Shown here one piece after another: positions 46,628-56,185 of a stretch of DNA of 64,000 nucleotides (positions are counted from its first letter, which is position 1; each line of letters opens with the position of its first letter). Source of the DNA: Paenibacillus ferrarius (GTDB lineage Bacteria; Bacillota; Bacilli; Paenibacillales; NBRC-103111); the NCBI RefSeq assembly GCF_002027705.1, contig NZ_MBTG01000026.1:34199-98198 (forward strand), written 5' to 3'. The notes under the pieces are model-generated. The model did no database searches. It was given only the letters and a program-made list of their open reading frames with translations, and had not been told where the DNA came from. The translations under genes and the position numbers were made by a program.

Positions 46628-46669
46628 CAAAAGAAAGAAGCGCCCTTTGTGGGTGCTTTTTTCTTTTGT
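46628..46669 (+). terminator. terminator of ssrA-downstream type
   Basis: AAAAGAAAGAAGCGCCC...GGGTGCTTTTTTCTTTT stem and T-tract immediately after the att core. Sequence and the ~70 bases that follow align with the region after the ssrA relic at 61378-61500. Confidence 0.75.
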
Positions 46670-46755
46670 TCTATAAGGAGGAGAACCCCTACAGGGTTCG
46701 TCCGCGCGGACCGGAGCGTTAGCGGAGGGAGCACGGCATTGAAATGTACCGCTAG

Positions 46756-46867
46756 GGTAATCATCGGTGAGTGAGCTTCGTTAGTAAGTTAGATGGACAT
46801 TTCAATATTCCTTCCGGCTGTATATATCTAAAGCGACCGAGCTGGCCGAGCCCAGGGATCCGGTCAT
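46756..46867 (+). other. two gene-fragment copies side by side
   Basis: 46756-46807 matches 50534-50590 loosely (shared ATCATCGGTGA, GTCATCGGTGA pattern and following bases). 46811-46860 matches the 3' end of the gene at 57961-58809 (shared TTCCGGCTGTATATATCTAA and TGGCCGAGCC). Neither is an intact gene here. Confidence 0.65.
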
Positions 46868-47031
46868 GTTTTAAAGGAATCAGGCCGATGAAAGTTATGG
46901 ATCTGCGGCCGCGATTGGCCGAAACCGGGAAGGATGTTAGGAGTCTGCTGAGAACCTACTCTTTATTTTTACTTCATAATGTCCATGATATAATAGTTTA
47001 AAAATCCAATATTGATTTTCTGGAGGTAACA

Positions 47032-47991
47032 ATGAAAGTCAGCAGAAACGATCCATGCCCTTGCGGCAGCGGAGCCAAATATAAGAAGTGTTGCATCCCG
47101 AAATATGACCAGCCGATTCCCCAAAAGGTTAAAGCCCTTTGGGATTTCGAGAGTTTTGCCGAACGTACTTGGAACGTGGAGAAGTTGGAGGCGATGAGTG
47201 AAGCTGAGATTTTGGGCAAGTTGAATGAATTGGGCATCAGAACGAATAGAACTCAATTTGCCAAACAGGCTGCAGGGCATATCAGCGCTGACGAAATTAG
47301 TGAAAAGTGGATAAGCCAGTTATCACCGTCAATCGATGATTTTGATGAAGACTTTCCTTTGTTGGCTGCAGAAGAGCTCTGGAAGAGGTGGCTTCCGGAT
47401 CAATTCTCCTTATACCACTTAGAGGATATGCTTGAAGATTATTTGGACAATGATCCTGATGAAAGAATACTGGAACGATTTTGGGGAATATGGGCGGCGC
47501 TTAGAGATCATATTCTTCTTCCCTATAAGTGTCGCTCATTAGAACAGTTTATGGAAAGATTCGACTTCCCATATGAAATGAATGCTGTTTTCTTCGATAC
47601 GGAACCCGACATGATAAAAGAGTGCTGGAATCGGCAGGAGGAGTACCCAGAAAGCTGGGACCGTTTAATTCTATTATATTGGGATATGCTGAAGCATTTG
47701 ACGGACATGAGTAAGGATAATAAATTGAATGTGCACCGCTCGTATGCGGAAGCACACTTCTATAAAGGCGATATAAACACAGGCAATGCGCTCTTTAAGC
47801 AGCTGACTGACGAGCACCCCGAATGGGCCTGGGGATATGTCGGATGGGGGGATATGTATAATCCAAGGCGTAGCTTTACGTCAGCAAGCGATAAGGGTGA
47901 AGCGCTGCGCTTGTACCGTCTAGGGTTAGAGAAGGCTTCGTCAGACAAAGACATTTTGGAAGAACGGATAAAGGAACTGATGATTCAATGA
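47032..47991 (+). CDS. SEC-C metal-binding domain protein
   Basis: 319 residues with an N-terminal SEC-C zinc motif: RNDPCPCGSGAKYKKCC, matching CxCxSGxxxxxCC. The rest is acidic and helical, with a TPR-like part near the end (GDINTGNALFKQLTDEHP, then WGYVGWGDM). The SEC-C motif otherwise closes SecA, but no SecA motor is present. ATG has TGGAGGT just upstream. It overlaps the next gene by four bases (ATGA), a coupled pair. Confidence 0.8.
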   Translation: MKVSRNDPCPCGSGAKYKKCCIPKYDQPIPQKVKALWDFESFAERTWNVEKLEAMSEAEILGKLNELGIRTNRTQFAKQAAGHISADEISEKWISQLSPSIDDFDEDFPLLAAEELWKRWLPDQFSLYHLEDMLEDYLDNDPDERILERFWGIWAALRDHILLPYKCRSLEQFMERFDFPYEMNAVFFDTEPDMIKECWNRQEEYPESWDRLILLYWDMLKHLTDMSKDNKLNVHRSYAEAHFYKGDINTGNALFKQLTDEHPEWAWGYVGWGDMYNPRRSFTSASDKGEALRLYRLGLEKASSDKDILEERIKELMIQ

Positions 47992-48728
47992 AACGAGGAA
48001 ATCTGCCATTGTCGGAACTCGAATCGCGGGCGATTCTGAGGGCTGCCGACGATATCATCGCCGAAGGCGGACGAACGTTGCTCTCTAAAATTTTGAAGGG
48101 CTCGAAAGAAAAGAAATTGTTGGAGCTGGGATTAGATCGAAATCCTTCGTACGGTTTCTACAGGGACCTTTCCTTGGAGCAGATCATGGTTAAAGTGGAT
48201 CAGATGATTCACACCGGATTTCTGGAAGTCGAGACGCGCGGTAAGCTGCCCATGATCGTATTCTCTTCGCGCGGCTGGGCAGTTGAAAGAGAACGGCGTG
48301 CCGAAGAATTTCTGCAGGAATGGGATCGATGGATAGAGAACAACATTACTCCGATCAGCATGGAATATTTGAAAGAACGTAACAGGGGATTGGTTTTCTT
48401 ATTCCTGTACAAAATTTTATGCTCCGGGAACCAGAAGTACATACCTTATTTGACTCAATGGGAAAATATCGATTTCAAGAAAGTTCAGGCTGAGATTCGG
48501 AAGGTAATCGAAGTGTTGAAGCAGCTTGATGGATTGGACAATACGGAATGGGAGCGGTTAAAACGGGAACGGGCTACATCATTGCTTATCCGCACGAGCG
48601 ATCCGATTATCATGGCATGTCAGCAATGTGGGGCTCCTTTCATATTCGATGAAACGAACCCTGATTATTACATGAGTGAAGGTTTACGGTTTCCAGAAAG
48701 CTGTTTGAACTGCTTGGAAAAAGTCTAA
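47988..48728 (+). CDS. RQC-minor-type DNA-binding protein
   Basis: 246 residues. The first ~100 residues resemble the RQC winged helix of RecQ helicases (RAILRAADDIIAEGGRTLLS, then KILKGSKEKKLLELGLDRNP and FSSRGWAVERER), as in stand-alone 'RQC-minor' proteins. The C-terminus carries Cys pairs (CQQCG and CLNC) that could bind zinc. Coupled by an ATGA overlap to the SEC-C gene; this pairing suggests a joint role, possibly in DNA transactions or defence. No helicase motor is present. Confidence 0.7.
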   Translation: MKRGNLPLSELESRAILRAADDIIAEGGRTLLSKILKGSKEKKLLELGLDRNPSYGFYRDLSLEQIMVKVDQMIHTGFLEVETRGKLPMIVFSSRGWAVERERRAEEFLQEWDRWIENNITPISMEYLKERNRGLVFLFLYKILCSGNQKYIPYLTQWENIDFKKVQAEIRKVIEVLKQLDGLDNTEWERLKRERATSLLIRTSDPIIMACQQCGAPFIFDETNPDYYMSEGLRFPESCLNCLEKV

Positions 48729-48772
48729 CTGCATCAATAGCATCTCGCGATGGCGAAATGTGGAAAACAAAA

Positions 48773-48822
48773 TAAAAATGAGCCAAGCCATTTTTGTAGC
48801 GATGGTTTAGGCTCATTTTTAT
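48773..48822 (+). terminator. terminator after the SEC-C/RQC pair
   Basis: TAAAAATGAGCC / GGCTCATTTTTA, 12-base perfect stem with an internal CAAGCCAT...ATGGTTTA hairpin. Just before it, 48730-48762 weakly recalls the boundary repeat (GCATCTCGCGATGGCGAAAT), probably a decayed copy. Confidence 0.8.
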
Positions 48823-48966
48823 TTATATTAACTTAGAGAGTAGGGAGAATGGCAACTAACGAAGAGAGATCCGTTAACCTTGAATAGCACAAAATAAATT
48901 TCCTCACAGTTCTCCACGTTCATCCAAGCATTTCTTTTCAGGCTAACATCCTATGTATACGAGAAC

Positions 48967-50538
48967 ATGGTCTACAGCAGCTGTTTTGCTTCGGTAAAAG
49001 CAAAAAATGTGGATAGGGATGTGGAAGGATTGAACGTAAAAAATCCAAGGCGTAAATTGAAAGTCAGTATTAATGTGCTGCGAAGGCTGAAGAAGAATAA
49101 GAAGAAATGCAAAATTCTAGGATTAATAATCGATAAACGATACGCTCCTCGAATAATGAGACGTGGGAAGGAACCGGAACTAACGGGACGTATTGTTGTG
49201 CCAGGGAATTCCCAATACAACTCGGCTCGTCGTGAGTTCAACACCTACTTTAACAAATTTCCGCGAGTGATCGTATTTGCTCAGAAGACTCAAGATGTAA
49301 TCAATGCCCTTCGTTGGGCTCGCTATAATAACGTACCGATCCGTATGCGCTCTGGCCGTCACAGTTACGAGGGCTTATCTGTTGTTGACGGAGGAATTGT
49401 AATTGACGTGAGCGATATGCACGATGTGGATGTGAACCGCAAGCGTGGCATTGCCACGGTGCAGGCGGGCATTAGGGGTGGGACCTTGAACTCAGCACTT
49501 TGGAACGAAAGGTTAGTAGTGCCCGTAGGACTTTGTCCAACGACAGGTATTGCTGGAGTTACTCTTGGAGGCGGTCACAGTATTCTGTCTCGTCCCTATG
49601 GTCTAACGCTCGACCATTTGGTCGATATCGAAATGGTTAACGCTGAGGGACGTTTGATTCGCGCCAGTGCCAACAAGAACCCTGACCTCTTCTGGGCATT
49701 ACGTGGTGGCGGTGGTGGAAACTTCGGAATCTGCACAAACTTCCGCTTCCGTACTCACCCCATTGAAACAGTTGGTTTTGCCGAAATCGGGTGGGACCTT
49801 CGTGATTTGGAAGCAGTCCTTCGGACTTGGCAGGGCTATACGGTTCCAGGAGCTAACGAGCGGCTCACCGTTACACTTGGGATTGCAAATGGACGGCAAT
49901 CCTCACAATCAAGATCTTCAAACAAGCAGTCTTCAGATTCTCAAATATTGATGCAGGGCGTCTTCCTCGGATCTGCTAAAGAGCTGCGACAATTACTCCA
50001 GCCATTACTTCGGTCCGGGTCGCCACGGAAGGTAGTTATTGAGGAGATACCTTGGATTGAGTCCGTTGGACGAGTAGCGAAGACTACGCCAACAACTCCT
50101 TTTCCTTTTAAAAGTGTTGGACCCTACGTCTATCACCGGCTGCCCGAGGCTGCCATTGCGACAATACGACGTTACATTGAATCACCGCCTACTTCTGGGG
50201 TCTCCATTTTATTTCACGGCTTAGGCGGTGCGGTTGCTAAGGTACCGAATCGCGCTACAGCTTACAACTATCGCCGGGCTTTGTATAATATGACTCCGAC
50301 TGCAACCTGGAACACACAAGCGGAGTCGAGACGGGGAATCGGTTGGGTAGAGAACTTCCGTATGGCGATGCTCCCTTATACCCGCGGTGTCTATGTTAAT
50401 ACACCAGACCTCCAAATTAAAAACTGGCAGCAGGCTTACTACGGTAGTAATTTCGCCAGACTGACACGAGTAAAGGCGCATTACGACCCTAAGAACATCT
50501 TCCATTTTCCACAGAGCATCCCACCGGCACGCAGGTAA
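48967..50538 (+). CDS. bicovalent-type FAD-linked oxidase (BBE family)
   Basis: 523 residues. A PCMH-type FAD-binding domain is followed by a C-terminal BBE segment (YYGSNFARLTRVKAHYDP, then NIFHFPQS). The two flavin-linking residues are visible: the His in RSGRHSYEG (residue 132) and the Cys in VGLCPTTGIAGVTLGGG (residue 190). This indicates bicovalent FAD as in gluco-oligosaccharide oxidases and berberine-bridge enzymes. The first ~70 residues are an unusual Lys/Arg-rich extension and the ATG 48967 has no strong ribosome-binding site, so the real start may be later. Likely oxidises a sugar or secondary metabolite; substrate unknown. Confidence 0.82.
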   Translation: MVYSSCFASVKAKNVDRDVEGLNVKNPRRKLKVSINVLRRLKKNKKKCKILGLIIDKRYAPRIMRRGKEPELTGRIVVPGNSQYNSARREFNTYFNKFPRVIVFAQKTQDVINALRWARYNNVPIRMRSGRHSYEGLSVVDGGIVIDVSDMHDVDVNRKRGIATVQAGIRGGTLNSALWNERLVVPVGLCPTTGIAGVTLGGGHSILSRPYGLTLDHLVDIEMVNAEGRLIRASANKNPDLFWALRGGGGGNFGICTNFRFRTHPIETVGFAEIGWDLRDLEAVLRTWQGYTVPGANERLTVTLGIANGRQSSQSRSSNKQSSDSQILMQGVFLGSAKELRQLLQPLLRSGSPRKVVIEEIPWIESVGRVAKTTPTTPFPFKSVGPYVYHRLPEAAIATIRRYIESPPTSGVSILFHGLGGAVAKVPNRATAYNYRRALYNMTPTATWNTQAESRRGIGWVENFRMAMLPYTRGVYVNTPDLQIKNWQQAYYGSNFARLTRVKAHYDPKNIFHFPQSIPPARR

Positions 50539-50593
50539 TAGTCATCGGTGAATTGGCTGCGTCAGCAGGTTAAATGAGACACTTCAGCAGCCA

Positions 50594-50660
50594 TCGCAGA
50601 GATTCCTCTACGATGGCTGCTTTTTTTGTTATTGCCTCGGCCTCAAGCGGTTTTAAGGCG
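50594..50660 (-). pseudogene. short relic of a serine recombinase gene
   Basis: CGCAGAGATTCCTCTACGAT and GGCTGCTTTTTTTGTTATTG align with 37970-38020 in the recombinase remnant (about 80% by eye), covering the AAITEDSLRQ region. It is too short to be functional and shows that a third copy of the recombinase existed here. Confidence 0.7.
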
Positions 50661-50802
50661 CTCGATGCCCTTATTGCACCACATGAATTCGTCCAAAATG
50701 TCACCAAAATACAAATTCAGGTCACGTAAGAGGTGTGTGGAGCTGTGTGCGGCGCTCTATAATAAAGACAAATCATACGAGGAAGGAGCGTGACCAATCG
50801 CG
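50661..50802. promoter_or_regulatory. upstream region of the sugar ABC operon
   Basis: Contains TATAAT at 50758-50763, a good -10 box, with no convincing -35. GGAAGGAG lies 14 bases before the first permease ATG. Confidence 0.4.
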
Positions 50803-51720
50803 ATGTTGCATTCGTGGAAGTTTTTTCGAAAATATAAGGTGCTATTGCTAATGATGATGCCGGGGTTCCTCTACTTGCTGCTGAATAATTATTTGCCCAT
50901 GTTCGGCATTGTAATAGCTTTTAAAAATATCAACTATGTCAAAGGAATATGGGGCAGCGATTGGGTGGGCTTCAAAAACTTCGAGTTTCTGTTCCAAACC
51001 AGGGACGCTTACATCATTACGAGAAATACGCTTCTTTATAATTTTTCCTTTATCCTAATCAATATGGTCTGCGCGGTGACGATTGCCATACTGCTGAATG
51101 AGATCCGCAGCCGGCTGGCAGCCCGATTTTATCAAAGCTTTGTTTTACTGCCTCATCTATTCTCAGCTATCATCATCAGCTATCTTGCTTTCGCTTTCCT
51201 CAGTGCGGACTACGGGTATTTGAATCATAAGGTGCTTCCCTTTTTCGGTCTGGATCCGCTGAACTGGTACAATGAGCCGAAGGTTTGGCCATATATTCTT
51301 GCGATTGTCAATACCTGGAAAAGTGCTGGATATTTAAGCATCATCTATCTGGCTGCGATTGTGGGTCTCGAAAAAGAATATTATGAAGCAGCCGTTATTG
51401 ACGGGGCGAATAAATGGCATCAGTTTACGAGGATTACTATTCCTCTGATTGCTCCGGTAATCATCATTATGACGCTCTTGCAGGTCGGCCGAATTTTTAA
51501 TTCGGATTTTGGATTGTTCTACCAGGTTACAATGAATTCTGGATCCATTCTGGAGACCACCAACGTAATCGATACCTATGTATATCGCGCTCTTATGAAT
51601 ATGGGGGACATCGGGATGTCGTCTGCGGCAGGCTTGTTCCAATCTGTAGTCGGATTCGTACTGGTTTTTACCGTAAACTTCCTTGTTCGCAAAATCAGTA
51701 AAGAAAATGCTTTGTTTTGA
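50803..51720 (+). CDS. carbohydrate ABC transporter permease, LplB type
   Basis: 305-residue inner-membrane permease of the CUT1 class with six predicted membrane helices. The cytoplasmic EAA loop is seen as EYYEAAVIDGANKWHQF, then ITIPLI. Together with the next gene it would form the channel. Typical LplB/YtcP pairs import oligosaccharides or modified sugars. No ATPase gene lies in the cluster, so a shared MsmX-type ATPase is likely. The first ATG with GGAAGGAG upstream is used, although spacing is long. Confidence 0.9.
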   Translation: MLHSWKFFRKYKVLLLMMMPGFLYLLLNNYLPMFGIVIAFKNINYVKGIWGSDWVGFKNFEFLFQTRDAYIITRNTLLYNFSFILINMVCAVTIAILLNEIRSRLAARFYQSFVLLPHLFSAIIISYLAFAFLSADYGYLNHKVLPFFGLDPLNWYNEPKVWPYILAIVNTWKSAGYLSIIYLAAIVGLEKEYYEAAVIDGANKWHQFTRITIPLIAPVIIIMTLLQVGRIFNSDFGLFYQVTMNSGSILETTNVIDTYVYRALMNMGDIGMSSAAGLFQSVVGFVLVFTVNFLVRKISKENALF

Positions 51721-51735
51721 TAGGAGAGAAACTTA

Positions 51736-52668
51736 ATGCAAAATTCATATGCGGCTTCGAAAGGCAGTAGGGGAAGCATCCCGAAAAAACGCAAAATTCC
51801 CTGGTATCAGCTGTGTCTCAACCTATTGTTCATTATAGTCGTTATTCTGATTATGCTGCCGTTGGTCCTAGTTCTTTCGGTATCGTTCTCCGATGAGAAA
51901 TCAATTTTCGTTAATGGATATTCTTTTATTCCTGAAAAATTAAGCTTGATGGCTTATTCCTACATGTGGCAGGATAGGTTTTCAATTCTCCATGCTTATG
52001 GTGTTACCATAATGGCTACGGTAATCGGATCCGTAATAGGGTTATTGATGACGGCTATGTACGCGTATCCGATTTCCCGACGTGATTTTCCGCTGCGGAA
52101 TGTATTTTCATTCTATGTCTTTATCACAATCCTCTTTGGCGGCGGGCTTGTCCCATGGTACCTTGTCTATACGAATCTACTTAATGTCAAAGACAGTATA
52201 CTTGCGCTGATTTTACCGGGATTATTGATGAATGGCTTCAATATTCTGGTGATGCGGACCTTCTTCCAGGGCATTCCACCCTCACTGATGGAATCGGCTA
52301 CCATCGACGGTGCAGGAGAATTCCGAGTCTGGTGGCAGATCGTCATGCCACTCTCGCTTCCCGTTCTGGCCACCATCGGGTTATTCAATACACTGGCCTA
52401 TTGGAACGATTGGTTTAACTCCATGATCTTTATTTCGGATGCCAAATGGTTCAGTCTTCAATATGTCATGCAAAAAACGTTGATGGATATTCAGTTTTTA
52501 TCGCAGCAATCGGGTACTGGCAATGCTTCCGCCCTTCTGGCCACGACGCCGACGGAGACGATGAGAATGGCCATGGCGATTATCGGTGTCGGACCCATAG
52601 TGCTGGCGTATCCGTTCTTTCAACGTTATTTAGTGAAAGGATTGACTATCGGCGCTGTGAAAGGCTGA
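51736..52668 (+). CDS. carbohydrate ABC transporter permease, YtcP type
   Basis: 310-residue second CUT1 permease with six membrane helices and the EAA loop MESATIDGAGEFRVWWQIVM, then PLSLPV. It starts 15 bases after the first permease gene with GGAGAG upstream. The C-terminal PFFQRYLVKGLTIGAVKG is typical for the family. Acts with its neighbour and the lipoprotein. Confidence 0.92.
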   Translation: MQNSYAASKGSRGSIPKKRKIPWYQLCLNLLFIIVVILIMLPLVLVLSVSFSDEKSIFVNGYSFIPEKLSLMAYSYMWQDRFSILHAYGVTIMATVIGSVIGLLMTAMYAYPISRRDFPLRNVFSFYVFITILFGGGLVPWYLVYTNLLNVKDSILALILPGLLMNGFNILVMRTFFQGIPPSLMESATIDGAGEFRVWWQIVMPLSLPVLATIGLFNTLAYWNDWFNSMIFISDAKWFSLQYVMQKTLMDIQFLSQQSGTGNASALLATTPTETMRMAMAIIGVGPIVLAYPFFQRYLVKGLTIGAVKG

Positions 52669-52772
52669 GAAGTCAACGATAAGGGGGTGATTCCGAAAGG
52701 TCAGGCGCTTGCGAATATTCGGAATTTCAAGCTGGTTTTTAACAATACGGAATGAAAGTTGGAGGTCGGGCA

Positions 52773-54302
52773 ATGAAGAAACAAATCGGAATTGTATGTA
52801 GTGCGGTTATGGTGTTATCAGTTATTTTGTCTGGATGCTCGGGTAAAGGAACCGACTCTGCGGGCTCCTCTGCAAGCGCCTCCCCTTCGGTAAGTCCAAA
52901 AGGAAGCAAGCTGGATCCTTATAAGCTGGTTATGGTATATCCAAACACGACGGCTAAGGACTTGAAGCTGGTACAGGATGAATTAAACAAGTATTTAACA
53001 GAGAAAATTAATGCTACGATTGAACTGAAGCCGATCGATTGGGGCGCGTGGAATGATAAAGCGAATTTGATGTTTACGTCCAACGAAAAATTCGATATCA
53101 TGTTTGCGGCTTCATACTTGAGCTATAACGCTAATGTCACAAAGGGCCAATTCATACAGGTTGACGACCTGTTGAATAAATATGGTCAAGGAGCCAAAGA
53201 TACGCTTGGACCCGATTGGATCAAGGGGAGTCAAATCAACGGTCACAGCTACGGGATTCCAACTCTGAAGGAATTCGCGGGTGGCGCAGGCTTGCTTTTT
53301 CGGAAAGATTTAGTGGCGAAATATAATATTGATTTAAATGCGATCAAGACATTTAACGATCTTACTCCTATTTTTCAAACGATCAAAGATAAGGAGCAGG
53401 GTGTGACACCGCTGGTTCAATCAGGCACCTTGAACTTCACTGGCTTGATAACTGGGTACTCTCTGGACGCACTTGGTGATGGCTATGGAGTTCTTGATTC
53501 AGATAGCGGCAACATGAAGGTTGTTAACTCACTTGAAACTAAGAAATATACGGACATCGTCTATCAGATGCGGAGTTGGAATCAGGCCGGATTTATTAAC
53601 CAGGATGCGCCTACTCTAAAGGATGATCAACTGTACAATTTAATGAAAGCGGGCAAAGGTTTCGCATTTGCCGTACCGACCAAGCCTGGTAAAGACGCGG
53701 AAATGAGCACGCAGCTCGGGGTGGAATTAGTGCAAAAAGATTTCATCAAGCCGCAAACAACCACGAGCGAAGCAACGGGAGCCATGCTGGCGATTTCTCG
53801 CACCTCTGCAAATCCGGAACGAGCCATGATGTTGATCAACCTGCTTTATACTGACCCGTATTTGATTAACCTGCTTGATTTTGGGATCGAAGGCAAGCAT
53901 TATGTCAAGAATTCAAACAATATTCTGAATTTCCCAGAGGGTATCACCGCTCAAACCAGCGGATACAATCCCGGCATGGCCTGGATGTTCGGCAATCAAA
54001 TGAATACATACTTGTGGAGCAATGAGGATCCGAACAAGTGGGAGAAATTTAAGAAGTTTAACCTCAGCTCTTCTAAGTCACCCGCCCTCGGCTTCGCGTG
54101 GGACCCGACTAACGTTAAGAATGAAGTGGCAGCAAGCGGAAATGTCAGGACAGAATACAACGCAGCCATCAATACGGGAACGATTGATCCCGTGAAATCA
54201 CTTCCAATATATATTCAGAAGCTGAAAGAGGCTGGACTGGATAAGATTATCGCTGAGAAACAAAAGCAATTGGATGCATGGGTTCTAACCCAAAAAAAAT
54301 AA
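52773..54302 (+). CDS. extracellular solute-binding lipoprotein of the sugar ABC importer
   Basis: 509 residues. It has a lipoprotein signal peptide with lipobox LSGC near residue 21, then a Ser/Ala-rich linker, then a two-lobed type-1 solute-binding fold (large LplA-like class). ATG 52773 follows GGAGG at seven bases; ATG 52752 would lengthen the signal region. Ends with a helical KQKQLDAWVL tail. It delivers ligand to the two permeases just upstream; the ligand is not predictable, perhaps a plant or rhamnogalacturonan oligosaccharide. Confidence 0.92.
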   Translation: MKKQIGIVCSAVMVLSVILSGCSGKGTDSAGSSASASPSVSPKGSKLDPYKLVMVYPNTTAKDLKLVQDELNKYLTEKINATIELKPIDWGAWNDKANLMFTSNEKFDIMFAASYLSYNANVTKGQFIQVDDLLNKYGQGAKDTLGPDWIKGSQINGHSYGIPTLKEFAGGAGLLFRKDLVAKYNIDLNAIKTFNDLTPIFQTIKDKEQGVTPLVQSGTLNFTGLITGYSLDALGDGYGVLDSDSGNMKVVNSLETKKYTDIVYQMRSWNQAGFINQDAPTLKDDQLYNLMKAGKGFAFAVPTKPGKDAEMSTQLGVELVQKDFIKPQTTTSEATGAMLAISRTSANPERAMMLINLLYTDPYLINLLDFGIEGKHYVKNSNNILNFPEGITAQTSGYNPGMAWMFGNQMNTYLWSNEDPNKWEKFKKFNLSSSKSPALGFAWDPTNVKNEVAASGNVRTEYNAAINTGTIDPVKSLPIYIQKLKEAGLDKIIAEKQKQLDAWVLTQKK

Positions 54303-54318
54303 ACGAAGTACCATGGAG

Positions 54319-54350
54319 TAAAGCGTGAATCATATAGATTCTCGCTTTTG
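54319..54350 (+). terminator. hairpin between lipoprotein and kinase genes
   Basis: AAAGCGTGAATC / GATTCTCGCTTT stem (one mismatch) with a five-base loop and TTTTG tail. Separates the transport genes from the two-component genes. Confidence 0.7.
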
Positions 54351-54412
54351 ACCATTTATATTATAATAACTCTGGATCGATATATCAGCTATCGAAAGGA
54401 GTGGATGTCATT

Positions 54413-56185
54413 ATGACCTTGCGAATGAAGGTGATTCTCGCGTTTGGCCTGATCACCATTCCGCTTGTCAGCTTTTTACTCTACACCAACTACTATTCCA
54501 GTCAGGTTGTTAGGGAACAGGTAGAGAGCTACAATTCTGCCTTGCTGACCCTGTATGGGGATCAAATCGATCAGATGCTGGAAACTAACAATAGCTATCT
54601 ATACAAGCTGGCCAACCAGGAGCCTCGCATCCGTTCCCTAATGTACAATATAAACAAAGGGGACGATTATGTGCTGACTCGGGTTGCGGTTTCCGAAAAG
54701 CTGTATTCGGATTTCCCTTACAATAAAAATGTGTATTTGGATTTTGTTTACATTCCGCCCAATCAAGATTTGATTACCGCCCAGCTTACTCAGAGCTCGT
54801 ATGAAGAATTTGTAAGCATTAATGATTTCCTTCGAGGCTTGTTTAACGATGCTGCAAACCGAGAAAAATTGATGGAATTCAAATTCCTATGGGTAAGCTG
54901 CCAAATTAAAGGCGAACAATTTCTGCTAAGCATCGTAAGCACCGATACGAACACCTACGTCGGGGCTTTGATCAAGATCAATGATTTAATGACACCGCTC
55001 CAGTTGATTGCACGGGACCGCAAGATCAGTGCTTATTTCCTGAACACCCAAGGACAATGGCTTGCCCCAACGCCTCCAGATGCCGCAGATGAAGTGACCA
55101 AAGCGGTTCGGGAAGCGGGAAGCGTTAATCAAGTCGTACAAGGAAAAGATACCTATTTGCTTGTCCAACATCGGATGAGGCTGTCGGACCTGGTGCTTGC
55201 GGTGATGATTCCAGAGAAAGTGATGCTTCAGCAGGTTCCACTGTTCCAGCGGATTACTTATGCGATTCCATTCGCTGCGGGAATATTGCTGCTCATCTTC
55301 CTGATGTACTTGCAGAAGCTGGTTATTCGGCCGATGCAGCGTTTGATCCAGGTTATGCGTCAAATCAGCAAAGGAAATTTGGACATTCGCCTTACTACCG
55401 ATCATTCGTACGAGTTTAGCCTAATTGATGCTACGTTCAACAATATGGCATCTCAAATCCATGATTTGAAAATCCATGTCTATGAAGAAGAGATACGTTC
55501 ACAGAAGGCTGAGTTGAAGCAACTGCAGTTGCAGATGAATCCACATTTTCTTTTTAATTCCCTCAACATTATTTATAGCCTAGCGGAGACAGGCAAGGTT
55601 CAGCTCATTCAGCAAATGACCCGGCATATGGTCGGCTATCTTCGTTTTTTTGCCCGTTTGAAAGAGAACCTGATTACAGTTGAAGAAGAGATGGAGAACA
55701 TTGAACATTATATGCAAATTCAGATGCTGCGGTTTCCGAAGCATCTAGACTACAAATGGACGATAGACGAGTCGGTTGTTGGAGTCCTGATTCCGCCTCT
55801 TACCATTCAGCCGTTCGTCGAGAATGCTATAAAGCATGGTTTTACGATGGGAAAAGATATCTTTCATATTCGCGTTTCGGTAAGCTCCCAGATGAAGGAA
55901 GAGAAGGGTTACTGTGAAATCCGAATTGAAGACAACGGGAAGGGTTTCCCAACGGAATTAACTGAGAGTTTGAGCGAACGAATGGAGGATCGCTCATTCA
56001 CGGACGAGCACATCGGGATATGGAACGTGTTCCACCAATTAAAGATGCTTTACCGTGGAGAAGCAGAGTTGAAAATTGCAAATTTGGAGCCGAATGGGGC
56101 TTGCGTGAGTATTCGGATTCCGCTCCGATGGAGCGGACAGAAAGAGGGGGAAACTCGCCATGTTCAACCTATTGATCGTGGATGA
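54413..56185 (+). CDS. YesM-type sensor histidine kinase
   Basis: 590 residues. It has an N-terminal membrane helix, an extracellular sensor (about 30-285), a second membrane helix, a HAMP domain (about 310-365), then the His_kinase motif LQMNPHFLFNSLNIIYSLAE with the phospho-accepting His, and an HATPase domain (NAIKHGFTMG as N box, EDNGKGFP as G box). ATG 54413 has AAAGGAGTGG upstream. This YesM class pairs with AraC-type YesN regulators and senses sugars. The response regulator gene overlaps its 3' end by 26 bases. Confidence 0.93.
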   Translation: MTLRMKVILAFGLITIPLVSFLLYTNYYSSQVVREQVESYNSALLTLYGDQIDQMLETNNSYLYKLANQEPRIRSLMYNINKGDDYVLTRVAVSEKLYSDFPYNKNVYLDFVYIPPNQDLITAQLTQSSYEEFVSINDFLRGLFNDAANREKLMEFKFLWVSCQIKGEQFLLSIVSTDTNTYVGALIKINDLMTPLQLIARDRKISAYFLNTQGQWLAPTPPDAADEVTKAVREAGSVNQVVQGKDTYLLVQHRMRLSDLVLAVMIPEKVMLQQVPLFQRITYAIPFAAGILLLIFLMYLQKLVIRPMQRLIQVMRQISKGNLDIRLTTDHSYEFSLIDATFNNMASQIHDLKIHVYEEEIRSQKAELKQLQLQMNPHFLFNSLNIIYSLAETGKVQLIQQMTRHMVGYLRFFARLKENLITVEEEMENIEHYMQIQMLRFPKHLDYKWTIDESVVGVLIPPLTIQPFVENAIKHGFTMGKDIFHIRVSVSSQMKEEKGYCEIRIEDNGKGFPTELTESLSERMEDRSFTDEHIGIWNVFHQLKMLYRGEAELKIANLEPNGACVSIRIPLRWSGQKEGETRHVQPIDRG

